From: Streptomyces sp. S4.7 | Lineage (GTDB): Bacteria; Actinomycetota; Actinomycetes; Streptomycetales; Streptomycetaceae | DNA length: 64,000 nt | Reading direction: 5' to 3' | Assembly: GCF_010384365.1 (NCBI RefSeq) | Contig: NZ_CP048397.1 | Span: 1,116,001-1,180,000, forward strand | Shown here: piece by piece, positions 1 through 9,743 of the stretch | How the letters are laid out: each line of letters starts with the position of its first letter | How positions within the stretch are numbered: position 1 is the stretch's first letter | Program-made: the position numbers and the translations under genes | Notes under the pieces: generated by a model | Told to the model about the DNA's origin: nothing | Database searches by the model: none | What the model saw: the letters and a program-made list of their open reading frames with translations, nothing else

Positions 1-1456
1 CGAGACCCAGCGTCTCGGCCGATTCCTCCAGGTCGTACTTCTCGTACTCCTGGTTGGAGCGCGCGACCATCTGCTTGAGGATGTCCTGCGGCTTGGTCTT
101 CTCACCGATCTCGTAACGCGCGGGGTAGAGGAATCCTTCGAGCGGATCCTTTATGTTCTTGTCGTCGTCGGCCCAGTCCGGCAGACCGAGGTTGTCCGAT
201 TCGGCCTTGGCCACGTCCGCGGTGGTACCGGGGTCGAGCTTGAGCTTTGTGTCGATGAACTCGTACACCTTGACGGCTCGGACGCCCTCGGCGATGGTCA
301 GCGAATTCAGATTGGCCGGGTTGGTCATCAGCTCGACCGCGGCCTTGGCCGACATCTCCTTCTTCATCGGATAGAGACCGGGCTGGATGGCTTCGCCCTT
401 GGGGTGCTCACCCGCCGCGTCGATGAATGCCTGCGTGCTCTTGACCACGCCGCTCTTCTTGAGCAGACCGCCCATTTCGGCGAGGCCGGCGCCCTGCGGG
501 ATCTCGACCTGGACGGTGCCCGTACCTGCGCCCGAGAAGTCGGCGGGCGGGCCGAAGCGATCCTGCCAGAACCGGTAGGCGTAGTACCCGCCGCCGGCCA
601 CACCCGCGACCAGGACGAGGGAGGCCACGAGGCAGGCGCCGCCGCCGCGGCGCTTCTTCTTCGACTTGCCGCGGCGGTCACGGCCGCCGCCGCCGCCGCG
701 CCGGCCGCCGCCCTCGTCGTCGTACTCCGGGTCGTCGTCCCGGTCGTCGAGGAGGCGGGGACGGTCGTCGTCGCGCCCGCTGTCGTGGTCCGCGCCGGTG
801 AAGAACGGGTGCGTCTCCTCGGGCTGCGGGCCGTCCCAGTCGTTCTCCGGCTGCTGCGGGGGCGGCGGGGGCGGCTCCTGCCGGCGGCGGACCGGTGGAC
901 GCTGCTGCTGGTAAGGGTCGGACGCGCCGTACGGGTCGGGGCTCTCGCCGCCGTAGCCGGGACTGCCCTGCCCGCCCGTGTAGGGGTCACCGGGATTCTC
1001 GCCGTACGGCGTGGCCCCTTGCTGGCCCGTGTCCCAACCGCCGCCGTACTGGGGCTGGTTGTCGTACTGCGGGTCGCCGTACTGCTGTTGGGGGTACTGC
1101 GGCTGGTGCTGGTGCTGAGGGTGCTGCTGCGGATGTTGCGGCTGCTGCTGGACGTACTGCTGCTGACCGGTGTCCCAGCCACCGCCGTCGTACTGCGGGT
1201 CGTACTGCTGCTGGGGGTGTTGCGGCTGCGTGTACTGCTGCTGGCCCGTGTCCCAGCCACCGTCGTACGGGTACTGCGGGTCGTACTGCTGCTGCGGGTG
1301 TTGCTGCTGCTGCGGGTGGGGATGCTGAGGCTGAGCCTGGGCGTCGTAAGGGGCCCGGCCGTCGGCGGCCTGCTGCGCCCCCCATCCCTGGTCCCCGTGA
1401 CGGGGGTCCTCGGGGTGCCACGGTTCAGGGCCTCGGCCCCGGCCATAGTCAGTCAT
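1..1456 (-). CDS. mltG: Endolytic murein transglycosylase MltG (3' end cut by window edge)
   Basis: N-terminal part of an MltG/YceG-family transglycosylase, which cuts nascent glycan strands at the membrane and limits their length. From ATG 1456 (AGGGG about 6 nt upstream) I read about 265 cytoplasmic residues rich in Pro, Gln and Tyr, with repeated units such as YDPQY and GGWDTGQQ. A basic stretch KSKKKRR follows, then one membrane segment near residues 270-292 and the start of the YceG fold (VQVEIPQGAGLAEMGGLL). The catalytic Glu region lies beyond base 1. It follows ruvX in the same direction, but a 191-bp gap could hold its own promoter. The long Q/P-rich cytoplasmic tail is usual in streptomycetes; its role is unknown. 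Confidence 0.9.
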   Translation of the reverse strand, partial: MTDYGRGRGPEPWHPEDPRHGDQGWGAQQAADGRAPYDAQAQPQHPHPQQQQHPQQQYDPQYPYDGGWDTGQQQYTQPQHPQQQYDPQYDGGGWDTGQQQYVQQQPQHPQQHPQHQHQPQYPQQQYGDPQYDNQPQYGGGWDTGQQGATPYGENPGDPYTGGQGSPGYGGESPDPYGASDPYQQQRPPVRRRQEPPPPPPQQPENDWDGPQPEETHPFFTGADHDSGRDDDRPRLLDDRDDDPEYDDEGGGRRGGGGGRDRRGKSKKKRRGGGACLVASLVLVAGVAGGGYYAYRFWQDRFGPPADFSGAGTGTVQVEIPQGAGLAEMGGLLKKSGVVKSTQAFIDAAGEHPKGEAIQPGLYPMKKEMSAKAAVELMTNPANLNSLTIAEGVRAVKVYEFIDTKLKLDPGTTADVAKAESDNLGLPDWADDDKNIKDPLEGFLYPARYEIGEKTKPQDILKQMVARSNQEYEKYDLEESAETLGL

Positions 1457-1647
1457 CGATCCCCTAGAGCCGCGAGGCGGCCGGTGCCGGGCGCGGATGG
1501 CCCGGTGTCCGTAACGCCTCTCTCTGTGCGGCAGTTGTTCGAATCCCCGCCGCATCGCGCGGAACGTTACCGTATCGCGATCAGACGACCTTCATCCGCG
1601 CAGACCGACAACCATAAGTATGTTCCGGTTTCGCCTGATCAGGCGTC

Positions 1648-2124
1648 TCAGGTCTGGACCCGCACGCCCTCGCCCGGCGGTGCGCCCGACGCTCTCTCCG
1701 ACTCCAGCGCGTTCTGCAGGATGATGACGGCCGCCACCTGATCGATGACGGACCTGCCCTTCTTGGCCTTCACACCCGAGGCGCGCAGTCCCTGGCCGGC
1801 GGTCACCGTGGTCATTCTCTCATCCACGAGACGCACCGGAACAGGCGCGATACGACGGGCCACTTCCTCCGCGAACGCCCGTACCTTGACCGCCGCCGGG
1901 CCCTCGCCGCCGCTGAGCGAGCGCGGAAGACCGATCACGACCTCGATCGGCTCGTACTCCTCCACCAGCTGTACGAGCCGTCTGTGGGCGGCCGGGACAT
2001 CACGCCCCGGTACGGTCTCCACGGGCGTCGCGAGGACCCCGTCGGGGTCGCACGAGGCGACCCCGATCCGGGCGTCCCCGACGTCGACGGCCAGTCTGCG
2101 GCCCCGGCGCACGAGCGCCGTCAC
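1648..2124 (-). CDS. ruvX: RuvX/YqgF family RNase H-fold resolvase-like protein
   Basis: A 158-residue RNase H-fold protein of the YqgF family, implicated in 16S rRNA 5'-end maturation and called a putative Holliday junction resolvase. The DVGDARIGVA motif near residue 15 supplies the first acidic residue. EVVIGLPRSLSGGEG and VDERMTTVTA are the other family signatures. The GTG at 2124 is chosen because GGGGA sits about 9 nt upstream and the length fits the family; longer versions would run into alaS. It starts 26 nt after the alaS stop, matching the conserved alaS-yqgF-mltG order of actinobacteria. Confidence 0.92.
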   Translation of the reverse strand: MTALVRRGRRLAVDVGDARIGVASCDPDGVLATPVETVPGRDVPAAHRRLVQLVEEYEPIEVVIGLPRSLSGGEGPAAVKVRAFAEEVARRIAPVPVRLVDERMTTVTAGQGLRASGVKAKKGRSVIDQVAAVIILQNALESERASGAPPGEGVRVQT

Positions 2125-2150
2125 GTCCTCACGTCCCCGGCCATGTGTCC

Positions 2151-4820
2151 TCAGGCCGTCTCGGCGACGAGACGCTCGACGGCGGCCACGGCGTCCCCGA
2201 TGGCCTGCGGGTTCTGACCGCCGCCCTGGGCGACGTCCGGCTTGCCGCCGCCTCCTCCGCCAAGGGTCTTGGCGGCGGCGCGCACCAGCTCGCCGGCCTT
2301 GAGTCCGCGCCCACGGGCGGCCTCGTTGGTGGCGATCACCGTCAGCGGGCGACCGCCCACCGTGGTGAACAGCGCGACGACGGCCGGCCGGTCCCCGGCG
2401 ATCCGCCCGCGCACGTCGAGCACCAGCCTGCGCAGGTCGTCGGCGGACGTGCCGTCCGGCACCTGGCCGGTGACCAGGGCGGTGCCCCGTACGTCCTTGG
2501 CGCCCTCGACCAGTCCGGCGGCGGCGGCCAGCACCTTCTCCGCGCGGAACTTCTCGATCTCCTTCTCGGCGTCCTTCAGCTTGGCGAGCATCCCGGCGAT
2601 CTTCTCCGGCAGCTCCTCGGAGCGGCCCTTCACCAGCTCCTGGAGCTGGGCGACGACCGTGTGCTCCCTGGCGAGGAAGTTGTAGGCGTCCACGCCGACC
2701 AGCGCCTCGATACGGCGCACACCGGAGCCGATCGAGGACTCGCCGAGCAGCTTGACCAGACCGAGCTGGGCGGTGTTGTGCACGTGCGTGCCGCCGCACA
2801 GCTCCTTGGAGAAGTCGCCGATGGTCACGACCCGGACCCGCTCGCCGTACTTCTCGCCGAACTCGGCGATGGCGCCCTGCTTCTTGGCCTCGTCGATGGA
2901 CATGACCTCGGCCTGGACATCGAGTTCACGGGCGAGGACTTCGTTGATCTTCTGCTCGACGTCGGTGAGGACCGTGCCGGGTACGGCGGCGGGCGAGCCG
3001 AAGTCGAAGCGGAAGCGGCCCGGCGAGTTCTCGGAACCGGCCTGGGCGGCCGTCGGGCCCAGCGCGTCGCGCAGCGCCTGGTGCGTCAGATGGGTGGCGC
3101 TGTGGGCGCGGGCGATGGCGCGCCGGCGACGGGTGTCGATGGCGGCGAACGCGGCGGAGCCCACCGTGACCTCGCCGACCTGCACGGACCCCTTGTGCAC
3201 GGAGACGCCGGGGACCGGCTGCTGGACGTCGCGCACCTCGACGACGGCGCCGGTGTCGAGCTTGATCCGGCCCTGGTCGGCGAGCTGGCCGCCACCCTCG
3301 GCGTAGAACGGGGTGCGGTCGAGTACGACCTCGACCTCGTCGCCCTCGGTGGCGGCGGGCGACGGCACGCCGTCGACGAGCAGGCCGACGATCCGCGACT
3401 CGCCCTCGGTGCCGGTGTAGCCGGTGAACTCGGTGGAGCCGGAGGTGTCGGCGACCTCTCGGTAGGCGGAGAGGTCGGCGTGGCCGGTCTTCTTGGCCTT
3501 GGCGTCGGCCTTGGCCCGGTCCCGCTGCTCCTTCATGAGCCGGCGGAAGCCGTCCTCGTCCACGGACAGGCCCTGTTCGGCGGCCATTTCGAGGGTGAGG
3601 TCGATCGGGAAGCCCCAGGTGTCGTGGAGCAGGAACGCCTTCTCGCCGGCCAGGACCGAGCCGCCGCCCGCCTTGGTCTCGGTGACGGCGGTGTCGAGGA
3701 TGTTGGTGCCGCCCTTGATGGCCTTGAGGAATGCGGCTTCCTCGGCGAGGGCGACGGTCTCGATGCGCTTGCGTTCGGTGATCAGCTCGGGGTACTGCTC
3801 GCCCATGGACCCGATGACGACGTCGAGCAGGTCGGCGACGACCGGTCCGGTGGCGCCGAGGAGCCGCATGTTGCGTACGGCGCGGCGCAGGATGCGGCGC
3901 AGGACGTAGCCGCGGCCCTCGTTGCCGGGGGTGACCCCGTCGCCGATGAGCATCACGGAGGTGCGCATGTGGTCGGTGACGATACGCAGGGAGACGTCCG
4001 AGGCGGGGTCGGCGCCGTAGCGGACACCGGTCAGTTCGGTGGCCTTGTCGATGACGGCCATCGACGTGTCGATCTCGAACATGTTGTGGACGCCCTGGAG
4101 GACCATGGCGAGACGTTCGAGGCCGAGGCCGGTGTCGATGTTCTTGGAGGGGAGGTCGCCCAGGATCTCGAAGTTCTCCTTGCCCTCCCCCTCGCCGCGC
4201 TCGTACTGCATGAAGACCAGGTTCCAGATCTCCACGTAGCGCTCGTCGTTGACGGCGGGGCCGCCCTCTTCGCCGAACTCGGGGCCGCGGTCGTAGAAGA
4301 TCTCCGAACAGGGTCCGCAGGGGCCGGGTACGCCCATGGACCAGTAGTTCTCCTTCATACCCAGCCGCTGGAGCCGCTCGGCGGGGAATCCGACCTTCTC
4401 GGTCCAGATGTCGGCGGCCTCGTCGTCGTCCAGGTAGACCGTGACCCAGAGCTTCTCCGGGTCGAGGCCGTAGCCGCCGTCCGCCACGGAGCTGGTCAGC
4501 AGCTCCCAGGCGAGCGGGATGACGCCTTCCTTGAAGTAGTCGCCGAAGGAGAAGTTGCCGCACATCTGGAAGAACGTGCCGTGCCGGGTGGTCTTGCCGA
4601 CCTCTTCGATGTCCGGCGTACGGACGCACTTCTGCACGCTGGTCAGGCGCGGGGCCGGCGGCTTGGCCTCACCGAGGAAGTACGGCTTGAAGGGCACCAT
4701 GCCCGCGGGGACCAGCAGCAGAGTCGGGTCGTCCGCGATGAGCGACGCCGAAGGGACGACGGTGTGCCCGCGCTCCTCGAAGAAGCGCAGCCAGCGGCGG
4801 CGGATTTCGGCCGACTCCAT
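2151..4820 (-). CDS. alaS: Alanyl-tRNA synthetase
   Basis: An 889-residue class II synthetase that charges tRNA-Ala. The N-terminal catalytic core has the typical block around [13 protein letters not shown]. The editing domain shows [12 protein letters not shown] (HxxxH) and CGGTHVH, the zinc-binding residues that clear Ser- and Gly-tRNA-Ala. The C-terminus has the coiled and C-Ala regions. ATG 4820 has GAGGA 7 nt upstream and overlaps the stop of the preceding DUF6167 gene (ATGA), so the two are probably translationally coupled. Length is normal for the family. Confidence 0.98.
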   Translation of the reverse strand: MESAEIRRRWLRFFEERGHTVVPSASLIADDPTLLLVPAGMVPFKPYFLGEAKPPAPRLTSVQKCVRTPDIEEVGKTTRHGTFFQMCGNFSFGDYFKEGVIPLAWELLTSSVADGGYGLDPEKLWVTVYLDDDEAADIWTEKVGFPAERLQRLGMKENYWSMGVPGPCGPCSEIFYDRGPEFGEEGGPAVNDERYVEIWNLVFMQYERGEGEGKENFEILGDLPSKNIDTGLGLERLAMVLQGVHNMFEIDTSMAVIDKATELTGVRYGADPASDVSLRIVTDHMRTSVMLIGDGVTPGNEGRGYVLRRILRRAVRNMRLLGATGPVVADLLDVVIGSMGEQYPELITERKRIETVALAEEAAFLKAIKGGTNILDTAVTETKAGGGSVLAGEKAFLLHDTWGFPIDLTLEMAAEQGLSVDEDGFRRLMKEQRDRAKADAKAKKTGHADLSAYREVADTSGSTEFTGYTGTEGESRIVGLLVDGVPSPAATEGDEVEVVLDRTPFYAEGGGQLADQGRIKLDTGAVVEVRDVQQPVPGVSVHKGSVQVGEVTVGSAAFAAIDTRRRRAIARAHSATHLTHQALRDALGPTAAQAGSENSPGRFRFDFGSPAAVPGTVLTDVEQKINEVLARELDVQAEVMSIDEAKKQGAIAEFGEKYGERVRVVTIGDFSKELCGGTHVHNTAQLGLVKLLGESSIGSGVRRIEALVGVDAYNFLAREHTVVAQLQELVKGRSEELPEKIAGMLAKLKDAEKEIEKFRAEKVLAAAAGLVEGAKDVRGTALVTGQVPDGTSADDLRRLVLDVRGRIAGDRPAVVALFTTVGGRPLTVIATNEAARGRGLKAGELVRAAAKTLGGGGGGKPDVAQGGGQNPQAIGDAVAAVERLVAETA

Positions 4821-5194
4821 CAGTGGTCCTCATTCCGGTTGTGCGGTGTACGCGAGTTGAATCTGTCGCTGTGGTCGTGGTCTTGGTCGTACCGGTGCTC
4901 GTCGTACCGGTGTGGCGCGCGGGACTCGACGGCGAGGCGGCGGCTCGCGGGGAGTTGGGGGTCGACGGGTGTGTCGAGCCCCAGCACCTCACCGAGTTCG
5001 GACTCGCGCTGGGCCATGCCGGCCCGGACGTCGAGTGCGAAGTCCTTGAGCCGGTGTCCGGCGTCGACCGCCTTGTTGGCGGCCTGCGCGGCGAGGCTCT
5101 CGGGCGTCAACTGCCGGAGCTTGGTGTGGACCTTGGTGGTGGCCCACACGCCGGCCGCCGCGCCCGCGGTGAACCAGAACGTACGGCGGAACAT
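4820..5194 (-). CDS. DUF6167 family membrane-anchored protein
   Basis: A 124-residue protein with an N-terminal hydrophobic segment ([17 protein letters not shown]) that probably anchors it in the membrane. A helical cytoplasmic part ([19 protein letters not shown]) follows, then a His/Asp/Arg-rich tail with [14 protein letters not shown]. This actinobacterial family of unknown function habitually sits between a DUF948 protein and alaS. Its stop overlaps the alaS start, and it begins 5 nt after the DUF948 stop, so the three look like one operon. I recognise the family but not a function. Confidence 0.8.
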   Translation of the reverse strand: MFRRTFWFTAGAAAGVWATTKVHTKLRQLTPESLAAQAANKAVDAGHRLKDFALDVRAGMAQRESELGEVLGLDTPVDPQLPASRRLAVESRAPHRYDEHRYDQDHDHSDRFNSRTPHNRNEDH

Positions 5195-5199
5195 CGGCC

Positions 5200-5670
5200 T
5201 CAGCCCTTCTGCTTCCTGCTGCGTCGGGCGGCCGGAACGGTCCTGCCCACGATGACGGTGCGGCGTCCGCGCGCGGACGGTGCCGGCGCCGGTGCCTCAC
5301 GGTCGGCGCGCGCCGGCTCGGCCGGGGCCTTGCGGCTCATCGCCCGCCGTACGCCGTAGCCGAAGGCCGCGACCTTGACGAGGGGGCCGCCGAAGGTCGA
5401 CGCCACGGTGGTGGAGAGCGCCGACGCGTTGGAGGTGACCTCCTGGACGTCCGACGCGATGGCGTCGACCCGGTCGAGCTGGTTCTGCGCGGCGCGTACC
5501 GTCTCCGACGCGTCGGCCAGCAGCGGTACGGCCTGATCGGTCACGTCCGCCACGAGTTTGGTGGTCGCCTTGAGCGTCTGGGCCAGCCTCACGAGCACCA
5601 CGGCGAGGAGGGTGACCAGAACCGCCCAGAAGACGGCCACCAGGATCCCGGCAACCTCTCCACCGGTCAC
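5200..5670 (-). CDS. DUF948 domain-containing membrane protein
   Basis: A 156-residue protein with a single N-terminal membrane helix (VAGILVAVFWAVLVTLLAVV). A helical, probably coiled-coil region of the DUF948 type follows (LADASETVRAAQNQLDRVD), then a basic Ala/Pro/Arg-rich tail. DUF948 proteins are membrane-anchored and some are linked to general stress; the molecular function here is unknown. The start is GTG 5670, the first plausible start after the divergent intergenic region, with a weak GAGAG signal upstream. It is probably the first gene of the DUF948-DUF6167-alaS-ruvX run. Confidence 0.82.
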   Translation of the reverse strand: MTGGEVAGILVAVFWAVLVTLLAVVLVRLAQTLKATTKLVADVTDQAVPLLADASETVRAAQNQLDRVDAIASDVQEVTSNASALSTTVASTFGGPLVKVAAFGYGVRRAMSRKAPAEPARADREAPAPAPSARGRRTVIVGRTVPAARRSRKQKG

Positions 5671-5844
5671 GCTGCACCGCTCTCTGCGTCGTTGGTCGGC
5701 CGGCTCGGATCCGACGGATCCGGGCGGCCCGGGAAAGTCCCTACTCGACCCTATCGCGCCCGGAGCGGCTCCCCGTACCGGTTTGACGCGGTCGCGGACC
5801 CTACCTCATCCGCGCGGGCCCGGAGGGATAGTCGCGTCGACAGA

Positions 5845-5874
5845 TTGTACGCAGCGCTTCCGTGTGAGTACTGT
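5845..5874 (+). promoter_or_regulatory. Candidate promoter giving a leaderless transcript
   Basis: TTGTAC (5845-5850), an 18-bp spacer and TACTGT (5869-5874) fit the principal-sigma pattern. Transcription would start at about 5881-5884, right at the ATG at 5884, which has no Shine-Dalgarno sequence. A leaderless mRNA would explain that. Inference from sequence only. Confidence 0.45.
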
Positions 5875-5883
5875 GCGTGTCCC

Positions 5884-8185
5884 ATGCGACCTGTCCCCGG
5901 CAATCTCCCCGCGGAGCTGAACCGGTTCGTGGGCCGTACCGACGAACTGGCCGAGCTGACACGCCTCCTCACCGGATTCCGGCTGATCACCCTGGTGGGA
6001 GTGGGTGGCGTGGGCAAGACGCGGCTGGCCGTGCGCGCCGCCGCGCAGGCGTTGACGACCCCGGGTCCCGAGGATCTGGAGAAACGCTGCTTCGACGGTG
6101 TCTGGCTCGCCGAGCTCTCCCCGATCCGCGACCCCGGACTCCTCGACCACGCGCTCGTCGACGCGCTGCGCATCACCGACCACAGCGGCCGGCAGCCGCG
6201 TGAGGTGCTGCGCGGCCATCTCGCCGGCCGCCGCCTCCTGCTGGTGCTGGACGGTTTCGAGCAGCTCGTCGACCCCTGCGCCGAGCTGGTACGGGACCTG
6301 CTGCGCCGCTGCCCCGGCCTCCGGGTACTGGCCGTCGGCCGCAGGCCGCTGCGGCTGGAGGGCGAACGCGCCTTCCCGCTGGCCCCGTTGGACGAGACGG
6401 ACGCGGCGCGGCTCTTCGCCGACCGGGCCGCCGACGTACTGGCCGGGAGCTGCCCGCTGAACGAACACGACGACGCCGTACGAGTTGTGCCGCCGGCTCG
6501 ACGGCATCCCGCTCGCGCTCGAACTGGCCGCCGCCCGGCTGCGCGCCCTGTCCCTCGACCAGATCCTCCGCCGGATCGACGACCGCTTCCAGCTGCTCAC
6601 CGAGGGCTCGCGCGGCGAACTGCCGCGCCACCGCACGCTCCGAACCGCGATCGGCTGGAGCCATGAACTGTGCACCCGCGCCGAGCGGTTGCTGTGGGCG
6701 CGGCTCTCGGTCTTCGCCGGGCCCTTCGACCTGGAGGCGGTCGAGTACGTGTGCGTCGGCCCGGACCTGCAGGCCGAGGGCGTCCTCGACGTACTCGGCG
6801 AGCTGATCGCCCAGTCCGTGGTCGTGCGCGAGGACACGGCCGCCGGGGTGCGCTACCGGATGCTGGACACGGTGCGGGCGTACGGCGCCGAGTGGCTGGA
6901 CGCCCTGGCGGACACGGGCCGGATGCGCAGAAGACACCGTGACTGGTACATGGGTCTGGCCACCTGGTGCGAACTGGACTGGTCCAGCCCGCGGCAGGCG
7001 GAGATCGCCGCCGTCACCGACAGCGCGCTGCCCAATCTGCGCGCCGCCATCGAACTCTGCCTGGAGACGGCGGGCGAGACCCGTCTGGGCCAGTGTCTGG
7101 CGGGCACGCTCTGGTTCTACTGGGCCGGCTGCGGACGGCTCACCGAAGGTCGGCACTGGCTGGACCGGGCCCTCGCGCCGGCCGCCCGGCCCGACACCTC
7201 ACCGCACGAACCACCCCGCGCGTCGCCCCACGAACCGCCGCACGAGGGGGCACGGCACGACGGCTCACGGCTCAAGGCCCTCTGGGTGCTGGGCTATGTG
7301 GCGATCCTCCAGGGCGACAACACGACCGCGGCGCGCACGCTCCACGAGTGCCGGGAGGAGGCCACCCGTACGGGAAACGCTCTCGCGCACGCCTACGCGG
7401 TGCACCGGCTGGGCTGTCTCGCGCTCCTCACCGGCGACATGCCGCGGGCCGAGCGGCTGCTGCGCTCCGCGATCGGCTCGTACGGCGAACTGGGCGAGAT
7501 CAACAGCAATGTACTGATGGGCCGGGCGGAACTCGCCCTTTCCCTCGTCTTCCTGGGCGACCTGGACGCGGCCGTGGCGCTGTGCGCCGATGTGCGGGAG
7601 ATCTGCGAGAACAGCGGCGAGCGCTGGGCCCGGTCCTACGCGCTCTACGTCCACGCCTCCGCGGCCTGGACGCGCGGCCGGCTCACCGAGGCGCGCGCCC
7701 TGCTCGGCGAGGCCGTCACCATCCACCACACCTTCAACGACATGGTCGGTCTGGCGCTGGCGATGGAGCTGATGGCGCTGGTGACGGCGGGCGAGGGGGA
7801 CCCGGCGGAGGCCGCGGTGCTCCAGGGCGCCGCCGCCCGGCTCTGGCGGTCGGTCGGGGTTCCCCTGTTCGGCTCCGCCACGTTCGGAGGGCCGCACGAG
7901 CAGTGCGAACGGCGGGCGAGAGAGGCGCTGGGGGCGCAGGCTTTCGACGCCCGGGTGGCCGAGGGGCGCGCCCTGTCGCAGGCGGCGACCGTCGAGCGGG
8001 CGCCGGCCGGGCCGCGGGGGGTGTCCGCTTCCGTGCCGCCGGGCCGGTCGCCGGACGAGCGCGGGCCGGCGCGGGACCGGGAGACGGTGCGGGACCAGGA
8101 CCGGGAGCCGGGCCGCGGGACCGACCGGGAAACGCGAGAGCCCGCCGGCTCCCCCGGCCGGATCGGCGGGGAAGCGGCGGGCTGA
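5884..8185 (+). pseudogene. NB-ARC/TPR regulator-type ATPase, broken by a frameshift
   Basis: One gene in two frames. Frame one starts at ATG 5884 and carries PGNLPAELNRFVGR, then a Walker A P-loop GVGGVGKT at residues 39-46 and a Walker B-like LLLVLDGFEQL. At about 6478-6484 the reading passes into the +1 frame, where the expected continuation ELCRRLDGIPLALELAAARL begins. Winged-helix and TPR-like regions follow, ending in an Arg/Asp/Glu-rich tail at 8185. GTACGAG in place of an expected GTACGCGAG suggests a 2-bp loss. The family is that of AfsR/LuxR-type STAND ATPases, but no DNA-binding domain is visible. It could be a true pseudogene, a strain-specific mutation or a sequencing error. Confidence 0.75.
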
Positions 8186-8194
8186 AGCGCGGTC

Positions 8195-8213
8195 GTTCGC
8201 GGTGAACGCGAAC
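8195..8213. terminator. Weak bidirectional hairpin between convergent genes
   Basis: GTTCGCG and CGCGAAC form a 7-bp perfect stem with loop GTGAA in the 49-bp gap between the NB-ARC gene end and the rpsD stop. No U-tract, as is common in high-GC actinobacteria. Confidence 0.4.
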
Positions 8214-8234
8214 CACGCCTGGATCAGCGGGTGA

Positions 8235-8849
8235 TCAGCGGGCGTAGTACTCGACGACGAGCTGCTCGTCGCAGATGACCGGGATTTCCTTGCGCAGCGG
8301 GTCACGGTCCAGACGGAACGCCAGCGCCTTCAGGTTGACCTGGAGGTAGCGCGGGGTCTCGCCGTCCGTGTCGTAGCCACCCTCGCGGGCGACCTGGAAG
8401 GGAACCTTCTCGCGGCTGCGCTCGCGGACCATCACGACGTCGTCGGGACGGACGCGGAACGACGGCTTGTCGACCTTGCCGCCGTTGACCTCGATGTGGC
8501 CGTGGACGACCATCTGACGGGCCTGGTAGATGGTGCGGGCGATGCCCGAACGCAGGACCAGGGCGTCGAGACGACGCTCCAGCTCGACGACCAGGGCCTC
8601 GCCGGTCTTGCCGCCGGCCTTGCGGGCGCGGTCGTAGGCGCGGGCCATCTGGCGCTCGCTGATGTCGTACTGAGCACGCAGACGCTGCTTCTCCAGCAGA
8701 CGGACCTTGTAGTCACTGTTCTGCTTGCGGCCGCGGCCGTGCTCGCCCGGCGGGTAGGGACGGGCCTCGAAGTACTTCACGGCCTTCGGCGTCAGCGCGA
8801 TACCGAGCGCGCGTGACTTCTTGACCTTGGGACGCGACTGGTTAGGCAC
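8235..8849 (-). CDS. rpsD: 30S ribosomal protein S4
   Basis: A 204-residue S4, a primary 16S rRNA binder of the small subunit. The S4 RNA-binding domain is clear ([39 protein letters not shown]). The N-terminus lacks the four-Cys zinc motif of C+ S4 proteins, so this is the zinc-independent form. GTG 8849 is supported by GGAGG and GGAG upstream. It stands alone rather than in an S13-S11-S4 operon. Its 57-bp divergent promoter region with the DUF2470 gene holds an iron box. A TTTGAG/TAACCT pair (16-bp spacer) around that box could be the rpsD promoter. Confidence 0.97.
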   Translation of the reverse strand: MPNQSRPKVKKSRALGIALTPKAVKYFEARPYPPGEHGRGRKQNSDYKVRLLEKQRLRAQYDISERQMARAYDRARKAGGKTGEALVVELERRLDALVLRSGIARTIYQARQMVVHGHIEVNGGKVDKPSFRVRPDDVVMVRERSREKVPFQVAREGGYDTDGETPRYLQVNLKALAFRLDRDPLRKEIPVICDEQLVVEYYAR

Positions 8850-8872
8850 GTTCTCCAGACCTCCGTTGTAGG

Positions 8873-8891
8873 TTAGGTTAGGCTCACCTTA
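8873..8891 (+). promoter_or_regulatory. Iron box (DtxR/DmdR-type operator)
   Basis: TTAGGTTAGGCTCACCTTA is a 19-bp imperfect palindrome very close to the DmdR1/DtxR consensus of streptomycetes (TTAGGTTAGGCTCACCTAA); 7 of 9 arm positions pair. It overlaps a candidate -10 (TAGGTT, 8874-8879, 17 bp after TTCTCC) for the rightward gene. It also lies between the candidate -35 and -10 of rpsD. Repression of the rightward gene by iron-loaded regulator is the simplest reading. Confidence 0.75.
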
Positions 8892-8906
8892 CTCAAAGGA
8901 GATCGC

Positions 8907-9707
8907 ATGTCTCGTCGCCCTGGGAACACCACACGCATCACAGACAGTCTCGACGCGCAGGGCATCGATACGACGGAGGTCCGATCAGCTCATGGTCAGC
9001 CGCGTCCCAGCGGGCTTGAAATCGCCCGGATGCCGTCAGCAGCCGAGCGCACACGAACTCTCGTACAGAGTACATGCTCAGCGGTGCTGCTCGTCCCGGG
9101 TCCGGACGCGCTGCGGCCCGACCAGTTGATGCCGGACGCGCGGACCGTGGACACCGACGGTGACGTACTGCTGGCCTTCGCGGCCGACTCCCCCGTCGTC
9201 AGGGCGGCGACGCACGCGCAGGCCGACGAACTGGCCGCCGTGCTGGAGGTCACCGATGTCGCACCGGTCTCCGTACCCCACCGTATCCGGGGCCGCGCCT
9301 GGGTCTCCGGCTGGCTGACGCGCCTCCCGCACGGGGCCGAGCCCGGCCGGACGACGCTGCGGCTGGAGGTCGGCGAGGCGTTCGTGGACGACCTGTGGGG
9401 CGCGGAGCCGGTGGAGGCGGACGAGTTCGCCGCGGCCGTACCCGACCCGCTGTCGGAGCACGAGGCCGAACTGCTCCAGCACCTGCACGCCGCGCACAGC
9501 GCCGAGGTGCGGACGCTGCGCTCGCTGCTCGGCGAGCGGTCCGGCGGCACGGCGGCCGTACCGGTCGGTGTGGACCGCTTCGGACTGCGGGTGCGCTTCA
9601 CGGGCGTCAACTGCTTCGACGCCCGCTTCGACTTCCCGGAGCCGGTGCGTGACGTGGGCGAACTGCGCCGCGCCATGCACGCGCTCTTCGACGCGGCGAG
9701 CCGCTGA
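8907..9707 (+). CDS. DUF2470 domain protein, probably heme/iron related
   Basis: A 266-residue protein whose last ~75 residues match DUF2470 (LSEHEAELLQHLHAAHSAEV, then VDRFGLRVRFTGV). This domain is found in heme-utilisation and flavin-reductase-fold proteins. The middle resembles a split-barrel fold (AFAADSPVVRAATHAQADE). No signal peptide, so cytoplasmic. ATG 8907 has a strong AAGGAG 6 nt upstream. The iron box at 8873-8891 sits on its promoter, which supports a role under iron limitation, such as handling heme. That role is inferred from context plus family. Confidence 0.8.
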   Translation: MSRRPGNTTRITDSLDAQGIDTTEVRSAHGQPRPSGLEIARMPSAAERTRTLVQSTCSAVLLVPGPDALRPDQLMPDARTVDTDGDVLLAFAADSPVVRAATHAQADELAAVLEVTDVAPVSVPHRIRGRAWVSGWLTRLPHGAEPGRTTLRLEVGEAFVDDLWGAEPVEADEFAAAVPDPLSEHEAELLQHLHAAHSAEVRTLRSLLGERSGGTAAVPVGVDRFGLRVRFTGVNCFDARFDFPEPVRDVGELRRAMHALFDAASR

Positions 9708-9743
9708 GCGGCGGCGGGAACGATCGGGGGAACCGCACACCGC

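Noticed and set aside
2145..5255. A 1036-codon open frame on the plus strand opposite alaS
   Set aside because: It mirrors the alaS and DUF6167 codon phase; the product is low-complexity Gly/Asp/Leu-rich with no motif. High GC makes antisense frames open.
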